Under the pieces are notes generated by a model, which did no database searches, was not told where the DNA came from, and saw only the letters and a program-made list of their open reading frames with translations. This document shows, piece by piece, positions 1 to 6,323 of a stretch of 10,109 bases of DNA; positions within the stretch are counted from its first letter, which is position 1; each line of letters opens with the position of its first letter. The translations under genes and the position numbers were made by a program. Origin of the DNA: Candidatus Aminicenantota bacterium (lineage in GTDB: Bacteria > Acidobacteriota > Aminicenantia > Aminicenantales > Aminicenantaceae); the NCBI GenBank assembly GCA_030627155.1, contig DAOUSP010000031.1:1-10109 (forward strand). The letters are read 5' to 3'.

Positions 1-895
1 AAAGTTTAATGGCATCTTTTTCGGTTGTTATTAATAAATCACATTGGAGAGACTTGTATTTTTTTTTGATTTTTTTTAGTGAATATGGTGGATAGGAAAA
101 GTGGTCAGGGAAAGATAGATGCCTTTCAAGTGTTAAACCTTCATCTGTAAGGAGAGAAAAAAATCTATCAGGCCTGGCAATGCCACAAAATGCAAGGAGT
201 TTTTTGTCTTTAAATGGAGTCTCTGGTGGAATCTTAGATGCGGCTTCCACTCCATTTATTTTATGAAACCCTTTTGAGGTTACGGAATATTCACATATTT
301 CTGCCTGAGGATACTTTTTTTTGATTTTTTCTTTTTGATTTATATCAATACCTGTTTTAAGCATTAATAGATGAGCTCTTTTAAGCGATGATGGTGATTC
401 ACGCAGAGCGACTTTTTCTTCAGGGTTATAGAGGACTATATCCAGGTCCCTGTGGAGACGGCGGTGCTGAAATCCATCGTCTAAAATGACGACATTAAAG
501 CCCATCTTGTGTGCCTTGATACAGGATGCAAAGCGGTGCTTGCCAATGAATACACCTGCCTGAGGTATCTTTTTGGCGACCATAAAGGGTTCATCTCCTG
601 CTTCTTTCCAGTCTGCGGATATTTTTTTGCCGTCAGAAAGAACCCCTCCTTGCTTTTCCCAGGTGCCCTTGTAACCGCGCGTAACTAAAGCCGGCTTAAA
701 TCCATTATTAAGTAGAACAGTGAGAAGATGAGCAGCAAGAGGCGTTTTTTCAGAGCCGCCAAAGGCAAGGTTTCCTATACCAATCACAGGAATAGGTGCT
801 TTGTATGATTGGCGCAGATTGTGATTGTAAAGGAAATTTTTTATGCTGCTTGCAAACCTGTACGCAAGGAAGAAAGGAAATAAAAGGATTTTCAT
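1..895 (-). CDS. lpxK: Tetraacyldisaccharide 4'-kinase LpxK, C-terminus cut by window edge
   Basis: LpxK phosphorylates the 4' position of tetraacyldisaccharide 1-phosphate with ATP to make lipid IVA, on the cytoplasmic face of the inner membrane. The sequence shows 298 codons; family members are roughly 320-350 residues, so about the last tenth is missing. Visible parts in order: a hydrophobic N-terminal helix (about residues 3-14), the P-loop region GNLAFGGSEKTP (41-52), LVTRGYKG (70-77), GDEP (100-103), the family hallmark DDGFQHRRLHRDLDIVL (139-155), FPDHF (262-266) and TTEKD (290-294). The ATG at 893-895 is chosen because an in-frame TAG lies six codons upstream and the N-terminal hydrophobic helix follows directly; no strong Shine-Dalgarno is seen. 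Odd point: the P-loop has Glu where Gly is normal (GGSEKT instead of GG[ST]GKT). It is divergent from the TPR gene at 1210. The family call is very secure; activity is less so. Confidence 0.95.
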   Translation of the reverse strand, partial: MKILLFPFFLAYRFASSIKNFLYNHNLRQSYKAPIPVIGIGNLAFGGSEKTPLAAHLLTVLLNNGFKPALVTRGYKGTWEKQGGVLSDGKKISADWKEAGDEPFMVAKKIPQAGVFIGKHRFASCIKAHKMGFNVVILDDGFQHRRLHRDLDIVLYNPEEKVALRESPSSLKRAHLLMLKTGIDINQKEKIKKKYPQAEICEYSVTSKGFHKINGVEAASKIPPETPFKDKKLLAFCGIARPDRFFSLLTDEGLTLERHLSFPDHFSYPPYSLKKIKKKYKSLQCDLLITTEKDAIKL

Positions 896-982
896 CTTTT
901 TGGGACTATACTACAATCGAATCTGCGTTTCAAGATTGGACTCAAAAACTTGGAATCCATGAATTATTAATTGAAACTTTTA

Positions 983-1196
983 ATGAAGTGGGAATTAAAA
1001 TATAGTTTTTATCACATAGAAGCCACGCTCGTAAAACAATACGCCGATCCAATTAGTAAAAGTATAAGTCGTGTATTGAATCGATATTTTTTTTGTGATA
1101 ACTTTATTTAAGAATGTCAAAGGTAAAAGTCTGAAAAAACTGCTTGGGAATGAGTTCTCTCAAAAAAAGCCAGTTGAAATAAAGGTTGAAGATTAA
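983..1196 (+). pseudogene. Possible decayed small ORF, joined by one frameshift in a T8 run
   Basis: A reading frame opens at ATG 983 and runs to a TAA in the T-rich stretch near 1109. A second frame covers about 1083-1196. If one T of the eight-T run (1087-1094) is removed, the two join into one ORF of about 70 codons, ending SQKKPVEIKVED with TAA directly before the AGGAGG of the TPR gene. The tail is lysine-rich. Against it: there is no Shine-Dalgarno before 983 and I recognise no family. It could be a real small gene with a sequencing error, a pseudogene, or chance. Confidence is low. Confidence 0.22.
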
Positions 1197-1202
1197 AGGA
1201 GG
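1197..1202 (+). promoter_or_regulatory. Shine-Dalgarno AGGAGG that fixes the TPR gene start
   Basis: AGGAGG sits 7 bases before ATG 1210. A TTG codon at 1186 is in the same frame but has no ribosome binding site of its own and would place eight extra residues before a good signal peptide, so 1210 is the better start. Confidence 0.85.
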
Positions 1203-1209
1203 ATTTAAA

Positions 1210-2175
1210 ATGAAAAAATTTAAACTTATAATATCATTTTTTCTCTTCATAGCAGTTTTTTCTAATTTTCTCTTATCTCAGGAAGGAAGAGGCCAGGCAA
1301 GACTGAAGGGAGAGGTAGTAGATGAAGATGGAAATCCTATTGAAGGGGCAAAGGTTGAGCTTGAGTCATTGATCCACAAGCTTACCATGTCAACAAAAAC
1401 CGATGAAAAGGGAAGATGGTCTTTTATTGGCCTGGGGAAAACAGTTATAAAAATTAAGGTCTCAAAGGAAGGATATGATCCGACTATTATTCCAGAACTT
1501 CATGTGAGTGCGATTAAAAATCCAGAACAAAAGATAATTTTAAAAAAAATTACAGATGTAGAAAGTCTTGAAGAGAAAGGTCCCAAAGCATTATACCTTA
1601 AAGGAGATAAGTTATACAACCAGGGTGAATATGAAAAAGCCCTTGTTGTTTTTAAAGAATTCATTGAAAAACAACCAGAATTCTATGAAGCAAGAGTCAA
1701 TATCGGTAACTGTTATATAAAATTAAAACAGTATGATAAAGCAATGGAAGAATTTAAATTTGTTTTAGAAAAATTAGAGGAAGAAAAAGATAATCTTATA
1801 GGAAATGATACTGCCTCATCAGTATATGCTAGTCTTGGCGAATTATATATGGATAAAAATGATTTTGAAAATGCAAAAGAATATTTTGAAAAATCAATTA
1901 ATATTGATCCTTCAAATCATGCTTTATCATATACTGTTGCGGAAATTCTTTTTAACTCAAATAAAATTGATGAAGCTATCCCTTATTACGAATTAGCTGC
2001 TAAAACAAAATCTGATTGGCCAAAACCTTATTTAAAATTGGGATACTGTTATTTGAACAAGGGAGAAATGGAAACGGCAATTGATTATTTAAATAAATTT
2101 ATTGAATTGAGTCCAGAAGATGATCCACAAGTAAATTCTGTTAGAAATATAATAAAACAGTTGGAAAAAAAGTAA
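1210..2175 (+). CDS. Secreted protein: carboxypeptidase-regulatory-like domain plus TPRs
   Basis: This 321-residue exported protein has no recognisable enzyme site. Residues 1-24 are a signal peptide (MKKFK then a long hydrophobic run, likely cut near SQ/EG). Residues about 28-112 form a CarboxypepD_reg/Cna-B-like beta sandwich: GEVVDEDGNPIEGAKVEL, a TDEKGRWSF turn and KVSKEGYDP. The same kind of domain starts the TonB receptor downstream. Residues about 126-306 hold about five TPR-like helix pairs, for example the ALYLKGDKLYNQGEYEKAL, ARVNIGNCYIKLKQYDKAM and PYLKLGYCYLNKGEMETAI stretches. TPRs bind other proteins, so a periplasmic scaffold role is a reasonable inference. There is no lipobox cysteine. 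The gene converges with the next one across only 7 bp, with no terminator hairpin seen between them. The architecture call is firm; the biological role is unknown. Confidence 0.9.
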   Translation: MKKFKLIISFFLFIAVFSNFLLSQEGRGQARLKGEVVDEDGNPIEGAKVELESLIHKLTMSTKTDEKGRWSFIGLGKTVIKIKVSKEGYDPTIIPELHVSAIKNPEQKIILKKITDVESLEEKGPKALYLKGDKLYNQGEYEKALVVFKEFIEKQPEFYEARVNIGNCYIKLKQYDKAMEEFKFVLEKLEEEKDNLIGNDTASSVYASLGELYMDKNDFENAKEYFEKSINIDPSNHALSYTVAEILFNSNKIDEAIPYYELAAKTKSDWPKPYLKLGYCYLNKGEMETAIDYLNKFIELSPEDDPQVNSVRNIIKQLEKK

Positions 2176-2182
2176 GAAGTTT

Positions 2183-3037
2183 TTAAATATCTTCAAAGAT
2201 TATTTTTGGTGTTGTTGTTGTAGTTTTTTTACCCCCTGTTTTTTCTACTATTTTTGTCATTGCGCTATAAAAATCTCCTGAGTTATCAATCAACTGGTAT
2301 CTTTTTGTTGAAAGCTTTTTGGGATTGATGTAAATAAAATTAAATATAACTTTAGCTTTTTTAAATTCTTCGCCTATCTTTTCTGAATCAAAATCTGTTT
2401 TTGACCTTTCCTCCAAGAATACTTCCATTGCTTTAAAAGCTATTTGTTGATTTTCCCTCAGTCTGTTCATTGTAACCCTGTCTGGTATAGGTCTATACTC
2501 CTTCTGGAAAAAGAGATATATATAATTTTCAGTATTACCGGTTATTTCTTGTGATCTTTTAAAAACATCTGAGAACTCTAAAAGTATTTTCTCATTAATC
2601 CTTCTAGTTATTCTTAATTCTTCTCTGGTATTTTCATAGGCTGCTATAAGATTTTTAACATCCTGTGAACCTGAATCTCCCCTTATTTCATCCACCATGC
2701 TGAGCATTTGAGTATAAATATTCCTATAATCAGCACCTGAAATTGAAGTGTGTTTTTTAATCGCATCTTTTATTTCTTTGTTGATCTTTTTCCTGGATTC
2801 TGAAAGGATTTTATTTGAGTAGCTGTATAATTTATTTGCAGGGGTCATGATAATAAGCTGATCGTTTGTGCCGAGGTATTTTTTGAAGAAAAAATCTATT
2901 GTGTTATCTATTTCCTTATTATAATTCTTAATATCAAATAAAAGCATTATATTTTTTGGCATGTCGCTTGCATAAACCGAAAAATTCATAAGGATAAATA
3001 TCAAGAAGACACTGGAAACATAAATCATTTTTTTCAT
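2183..3037 (-). CDS. Exported protein of unknown function, VWA-like outline without a MIDAS
   Basis: I do not recognise a named family for this 284-residue protein. Residues 1-24 are a clear signal peptide (MKKMIYVSSVFLIFILMNF, cut near YAS). After it, NIMLLFDIKNYN (29-40) reads like the first strand of a von Willebrand A domain, but the metal-site pattern DxSxS is absent. Later hydrophobic strands LIIMTP (61-66), NYIYLFF (171-177) and KVIFNFIYI (229-237), and the closing GDFYSAMTKIVEKTGGK (254-270), also follow the order seen in secreted VWA-related proteins of Acidobacteria-type genomes. The middle (78-165) is charged and helical. The C-terminus has a five-threonine tract encoded by a short GTT-type repeat (about 2209-2222), then PKIIFEDI. 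GAGGGAAAG precedes ATG 3037 as a fair Shine-Dalgarno. It lies downstream of the TonB receptor in the same direction but behind a terminator, so it probably has its own promoter or relies on read-through. Confidence 0.82.
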   Translation of the reverse strand: MKKMIYVSSVFLIFILMNFSVYASDMPKNIMLLFDIKNYNKEIDNTIDFFFKKYLGTNDQLIIMTPANKLYSYSNKILSESRKKINKEIKDAIKKHTSISGADYRNIYTQMLSMVDEIRGDSGSQDVKNLIAAYENTREELRITRRINEKILLEFSDVFKRSQEITGNTENYIYLFFQKEYRPIPDRVTMNRLRENQQIAFKAMEVFLEERSKTDFDSEKIGEEFKKAKVIFNFIYINPKKLSTKRYQLIDNSGDFYSAMTKIVEKTGGKKTTTTTPKIIFEDI

Positions 3038-3084
3038 GGATTCTTTCCCTCTTTTTCCCAGATTGTTAAATAGTTTTTTTTGAT

Positions 3085-3122
3085 AAAAAAAAGGGAGACA
3101 CTTTAAGTATCTCCCTTTTTTT
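3085..3122 (-). terminator. Intrinsic terminator after the TonB receptor gene
   Basis: GGGAGA (3093-3098) pairs with TCTCCC (3110-3115), flanked by seven A (3086-3092) pairing with seven T (3116-3122), around an 11-base loop region that can add a few weak pairs. Read on the minus strand it gives a GC stem followed by a U-run directly downstream of the receptor stop (3144-3146). The symmetry would also allow termination in the plus direction. It separates the receptor from the gene starting at 3037. Confidence 0.88.
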
Positions 3123-3143
3123 CTTGTTTTTCAGCTCTACTAT

Positions 3144-5927
3144 TTAGAATTCAAATCTTGCACCAATTCTGAAAATTCTCGGGTTCTCAATGCTTTCAAC
3201 TTTTTGGTAATCGATACTTGAGTTACTGGAGATAGTATAAATGGAAGTTTCTTTGCTTGTGTTAAAAACGCTGAATACATCACAAAAAACTGCAAAGCTG
3301 GTTCCCGCAATTCTGAACTCTTTTTCGAGTTTCACATCACATAGATAAAGTCCTGGATATCCACTTGAGCCTCTTTCTTCTGCATAAATGGTCTGATTGC
3401 CCTGGTAAAGGGACAATCCGAGATCCTGGCTTCTGATTCTTCTTGTATATCTTGTTCCAGATAAGTATCTGAAGTAACTTCCGAGATTAATACCAAAAGG
3501 TCCTTTTACCATTCCCTCTAACTTTACCTGATGTCTTCTTTCTAAGGGGAATCTTCCGAGTGCGTTTATATGGCTATTGGGGTTTTCGTAGTAACCGGTT
3601 CCACTCCAGCTATCACCAAAATCAGTTCCAATTAAACCTCTTGAATTCGCATATACATATGATGCTTTAAGCTGCCATCCATGTGAATATCTTTTATCAA
3701 AAGTTACTTCCACACCATCATAATCTCTTTTTGCATCTGGAGGATTGATCATGTAATATTCTGCTGGATAGGTTGCGAGTTGATTCCAGAAGGTCACAGT
3801 AGAATTATCATAAGGATCTGTTGCAGTAACCTGGGTATAATTTATCCAATCATACTCACCATTACTTAGAAGCTTATCAATATCAATGTTTTTTGCGTTT
3901 GCATCTTCTATAAGGTTTCTATCCCATTTCCTGATATATCTAATCCCTAAAGAGGCATCTTCAAATATTTCTCTTTCAATACCCACTATGAATTCATCTA
4001 TGTATGGACATTTAAAATCATAATCTCCGTACCCATATTTAGGAGCATATTCAGGGCCTGATAACTCTAAAGAAAAGACATATCCTGTGGTCCAGTCTGG
4101 ATTTATATATGCGCCATAATCTACCCAACCATTTGGATTTCCTCTGGAGATCCACTGAGTGAGATTTGCCATATAGTATCTTGAAAAACTTGCCTTAAGC
4201 ATAGTTTTTCCGTCTCCTAACAGATCGAATATAAGTCCTAATCGTGGAGAAAGAGTATTCCATGTGTATGCGGTTTGTGATTCTGTAATAGATCTGTTGT
4301 ATGTGTATCCGAAAAGTTCCTGTTCACCCTCATCTTCCATCTGTGGAGGATATATCCCCTGCATACGGTCAAACCTTATTCCAACATTGGCTGTGAGTCT
4401 GCTGGAAATATTCCAGGCATCCTGGACGTAAAAAGAGAGATTTCTGCTTACCTCTTTTACGTCATACGGAGCATACCACCAGCCGTACCAGGGCTCACCA
4501 TCATATGTATTAATAAAGCTCATACCATTTACAGGATGTCTTCCCCATTCCAGGGTTCTTCCTCCAAAACCCTCCATATATTCAACTCCACTCTTTATTT
4601 CATGGGATCCCATAAAATCCTCAATGTATACTGTTCCATCTGCCTGTATTGAATAACGATTACGAGGATTGAGATCATTATATCCCATACTTACAGAATC
4701 TCGGGAGGTAGTATATTCCCAGTAATTAGGTTTATCATTTTTTGCTAACAGATCGAACTTTGAAATATATGCAAAGCCTTTGATATTCATGAAGAAGTTT
4801 GCTCCAAAGAATCTTGTGTAATGCAGATTTACAACATGTGTTGCAGTTTTCTGTTCCCAGGTTGTATCTTCAGTATCATATCTGCTTGCGCCTCTGTGAT
4901 GTCTTATTATATCTGAGTATCTGTAGTTGAAAATGAATCTATTATCCTGGTTGGGCTGATAGGTTAATTTTATGTAAGGATATGGCCTGAGTTGATCGAC
5001 TCCTGTTTCTTCCTCTTTGTCATAAGGATATCCAGAAACAATTCTTTCCTGTTTCCAGAAACTGCCGTTTACGAAAAACCAGAGCTTATCTTTGATTACG
5101 GGACCACCCAGATTGATTCCTGGTTCCATTTCATACTTGAAACCGCTTTCTTCACCTTCTAAAGGAGTACCTTTCGTGTTATTTGACTGAAACTTCTTGC
5201 CTCTATAGTACATATTTAAGGAACCGTGAAATTCATTTCCTCCAGATTTACTGACTGCATTTACAATAGATCCACGAACTTGCCCATATTCAGCGGAAAG
5301 CCCACCGCTCTGTACGGATATTTCTTCTATTGTATCCACGCTGAAGAAAAGTGCTTCTGTGCCAACAACGGGGTCAGCAGTGTTAACTCCATCGATACTG
5401 TAAACGTTATCTCTTACTGATGCTCCATGAGAAGTACCTCCTGTCACACCAGGTGTCATGTTAAAATAAGTACCGAATGTTCTGGTTGCGGGAATAGCTG
5501 TAATAAAATCCTTGTCTATGGTGGCCGTCTTTGTGGTAGTCTGTCTGTCGACTGTAGGAGATTTACCTATGACAACTACTTCTTCTTCAATTGTTGCAAC
5601 GGACATAGTAATTTCTAAAGAAACAGTTTTAGCCGCACTAACAACAATGCCTTTTTGTACAAATGTGTTAAATCCTTCAAGTTGGCATTTTATCTCATAA
5701 GTACCGGGAGAGAGAGAAGGGAAGCGGAAAACACCATCAACACTACTGATTCTGGAAATCTCTGGAGTAACCAGGGAGGGAGAAGTAATTGTAACAGTTA
5801 CACCGGGAAGTGGAAACCCCTCTGAATCAACGACTGTACCTTGAATTTTTCCTGTTTGCCCTGTTTGGGAAAATGCAAACCCAAACACTAAAAGAAACAT
5901 GAGATTAAAAAGTAATAATTTTTTCAT
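3144..5927 (-). CDS. Oar-like TonB-dependent outer-membrane receptor
   Basis: A 927-residue outer-membrane transporter or adhesin-type receptor. In TonB-dependent receptors generally, energy from TonB-ExbBD opens a plugged beta barrel for an external ligand; the ligand here cannot be read from sequence. Residues 1-21 are a signal peptide (FAFSQ/TGQ). Residues about 27-110 are a CarboxypepD_reg-like domain (GKIQGTVVDSEGFPLPGV, GTYEIKCQLEGF). A linker EEEVVVIGKSPTVDRQ (114-129) may serve as TonB box. The plug domain covers about 135-230 with the Oar-type signatures YSIDGVNTADP (176-186), GGLSAEYGQVRGSIVN (208-223) and SKSGGNEFHGSL (226-237). The rest is aromatic-rich, alternating barrel sequence ending in RIGARFEF with the C-terminal Phe used in outer-membrane insertion. 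AAGGAG (5935-5940) before ATG 5927 is a strong Shine-Dalgarno. The ORF is intact and of normal size for the family. A terminator follows the stop. No starch-binding SusD-like partner is seen. Confidence 0.96.
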   Translation of the reverse strand: MKKLLLFNLMFLLVFGFAFSQTGQTGKIQGTVVDSEGFPLPGVTVTITSPSLVTPEISRISSVDGVFRFPSLSPGTYEIKCQLEGFNTFVQKGIVVSAAKTVSLEITMSVATIEEEVVVIGKSPTVDRQTTTKTATIDKDFITAIPATRTFGTYFNMTPGVTGGTSHGASVRDNVYSIDGVNTADPVVGTEALFFSVDTIEEISVQSGGLSAEYGQVRGSIVNAVSKSGGNEFHGSLNMYYRGKKFQSNNTKGTPLEGEESGFKYEMEPGINLGGPVIKDKLWFFVNGSFWKQERIVSGYPYDKEEETGVDQLRPYPYIKLTYQPNQDNRFIFNYRYSDIIRHHRGASRYDTEDTTWEQKTATHVVNLHYTRFFGANFFMNIKGFAYISKFDLLAKNDKPNYWEYTTSRDSVSMGYNDLNPRNRYSIQADGTVYIEDFMGSHEIKSGVEYMEGFGGRTLEWGRHPVNGMSFINTYDGEPWYGWWYAPYDVKEVSRNLSFYVQDAWNISSRLTANVGIRFDRMQGIYPPQMEDEGEQELFGYTYNRSITESQTAYTWNTLSPRLGLIFDLLGDGKTMLKASFSRYYMANLTQWISRGNPNGWVDYGAYINPDWTTGYVFSLELSGPEYAPKYGYGDYDFKCPYIDEFIVGIEREIFEDASLGIRYIRKWDRNLIEDANAKNIDIDKLLSNGEYDWINYTQVTATDPYDNSTVTFWNQLATYPAEYYMINPPDAKRDYDGVEVTFDKRYSHGWQLKASYVYANSRGLIGTDFGDSWSGTGYYENPNSHINALGRFPLERRHQVKLEGMVKGPFGINLGSYFRYLSGTRYTRRIRSQDLGLSLYQGNQTIYAEERGSSGYPGLYLCDVKLEKEFRIAGTSFAVFCDVFSVFNTSKETSIYTISSNSSIDYQKVESIENPRIFRIGARFEF

Positions 5928-5934
5928 AAAAAAA

Positions 5935-5940
5935 CTCCTT
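5935..5940 (-). promoter_or_regulatory. Shine-Dalgarno AAGGAG of the TonB receptor
   Basis: On the minus strand AAGGAG is followed by seven T and then ATG 5927. The spacing is normal, which supports this start and the signal peptide behind it. Confidence 0.8.
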
Positions 5941-5951
5941 TTTTAAATTTT

Positions 5952-5981
5952 TGACTCAACTTACACATTCAAATCGAGTCA
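5952..5981. repeat. TGACTC/GAGTCA inverted repeat in the receptor leader
   Basis: TGACTC (5952-5957) and GAGTCA (5976-5981) are perfect complements separated by 18 bases, 25-54 bp upstream of the receptor ATG. It could be an operator half-site pair or a leader hairpin; six-base arms can also arise by chance in such sequence. Confidence 0.35.
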
Positions 5982-6020
5982 TCTCAAGAAATTTTTTTTA
6001 TTTATAACCAGTACCTTCAT
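5979..6020 (-). other. Possible 13-residue leader ORF after an orphan Shine-Dalgarno
   Basis: On the minus strand AGGAGGTGA (6037-6045) is fully complementary to the usual 3' end of 16S rRNA, yet no real gene starts after it. The next ATG (6020) begins a 13-residue ORF, MKVLVINKKNFLR, but sits 16 bases away, longer than the normal 5-9. A leader peptide, the relic start site of a lost gene, or a chance match are all possible. Confidence 0.25.
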
Positions 6021-6230
6021 CCTATCTGTTTTATTATCACCTCCTAATATTTGGAATTTTTTTAAACTAACTCCACAAAATATATATTCCTTCCTAAGAT
6101 GAATATGTTTCAGTAAAATATTCATTTCCTTATTGTAAATAGTAAACATTTTTAATAATGCAAAATCTGTGCCAACTTCAATCAAAGGACTCGAGTATGG
6201 AATTTGTTTATTAGCAACATGTTATAAGCA

Positions 6231-6323
6231 TCAAGCCAAAATTGCATTGAATTTAGTATCCAAATTTTTGAATCTAATACAAAATTTTGGATTTTTTTGT
6301 AAGATAAGAAGAATTTCTTTCAT
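6231..6323 (-). CDS. Possible 30-residue ORF translationally coupled to the GWxTD gene
   Basis: AAGGAG (6329-6334) lies five bases before an ATG (6323) that overlaps the GWxTD stop as ATGA, the classic coupling arrangement. The ORF encodes MKEILLILQKNPKFCIRF and continues to 30 residues with no recognised domain. The Shine-Dalgarno is made from the final Lys-Glu-Lys codons of the GWxTD gene, so it could be accidental. It might be the stub of a truncated downstream gene. Confidence 0.25.
   Translation of the reverse strand: MKEILLILQKNPKFCIRFKNLDTKFNAILA

Larger units (their letters stand above)
896..1209. other. Divergent spacer between lpxK and the TPR gene
   Basis: This 314-bp AT-rich gap lies between two divergent starts and so should hold promoters for both genes. 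I could not pick a convincing -35/-10 pair: a TTGAAT at 1076-1081 and TGATAA at 1096-1101 are spaced too closely (14 bp). An ORF tail ending at TAA 1194-1196 abuts the Shine-Dalgarno of the next gene and is described separately. No RNA gene is recognised. Confidence 0.6.
5928..6319. other. Spacer upstream of the TonB receptor
   Basis: This 392-bp AT-rich gap lies between the GWxTD gene stop and the receptor start, both on the minus strand. It holds the receptor Shine-Dalgarno, a TGACTC/GAGTCA inverted repeat (5952-5981), an orphan perfect Shine-Dalgarno (6037-6045) and a possible 30-codon coupled ORF (6231-6323). A 68-codon open frame at 5979-6185 on the minus strand has no recognisable similarity and no ribosome binding site at its start. 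I see no clear terminator hairpin after the GWxTD gene, so read-through into the receptor gene is possible. Confidence 0.6.

Noticed and set aside
796..1005. 69-codon plus-strand ORF covering the start of lpxK
   Set aside because: Its first half is antisense to the lpxK N-terminus, it is cysteine-rich without a pattern, and no start signal is present.
6183..6322. In-frame extension of the GWxTD protein past its TGA, with a stretch FWLDAYN recalling DUF547
   Set aside because: The match is only a few residues, the GWxTD protein ends naturally after its last TPR, and no other DUF547 motif is present.
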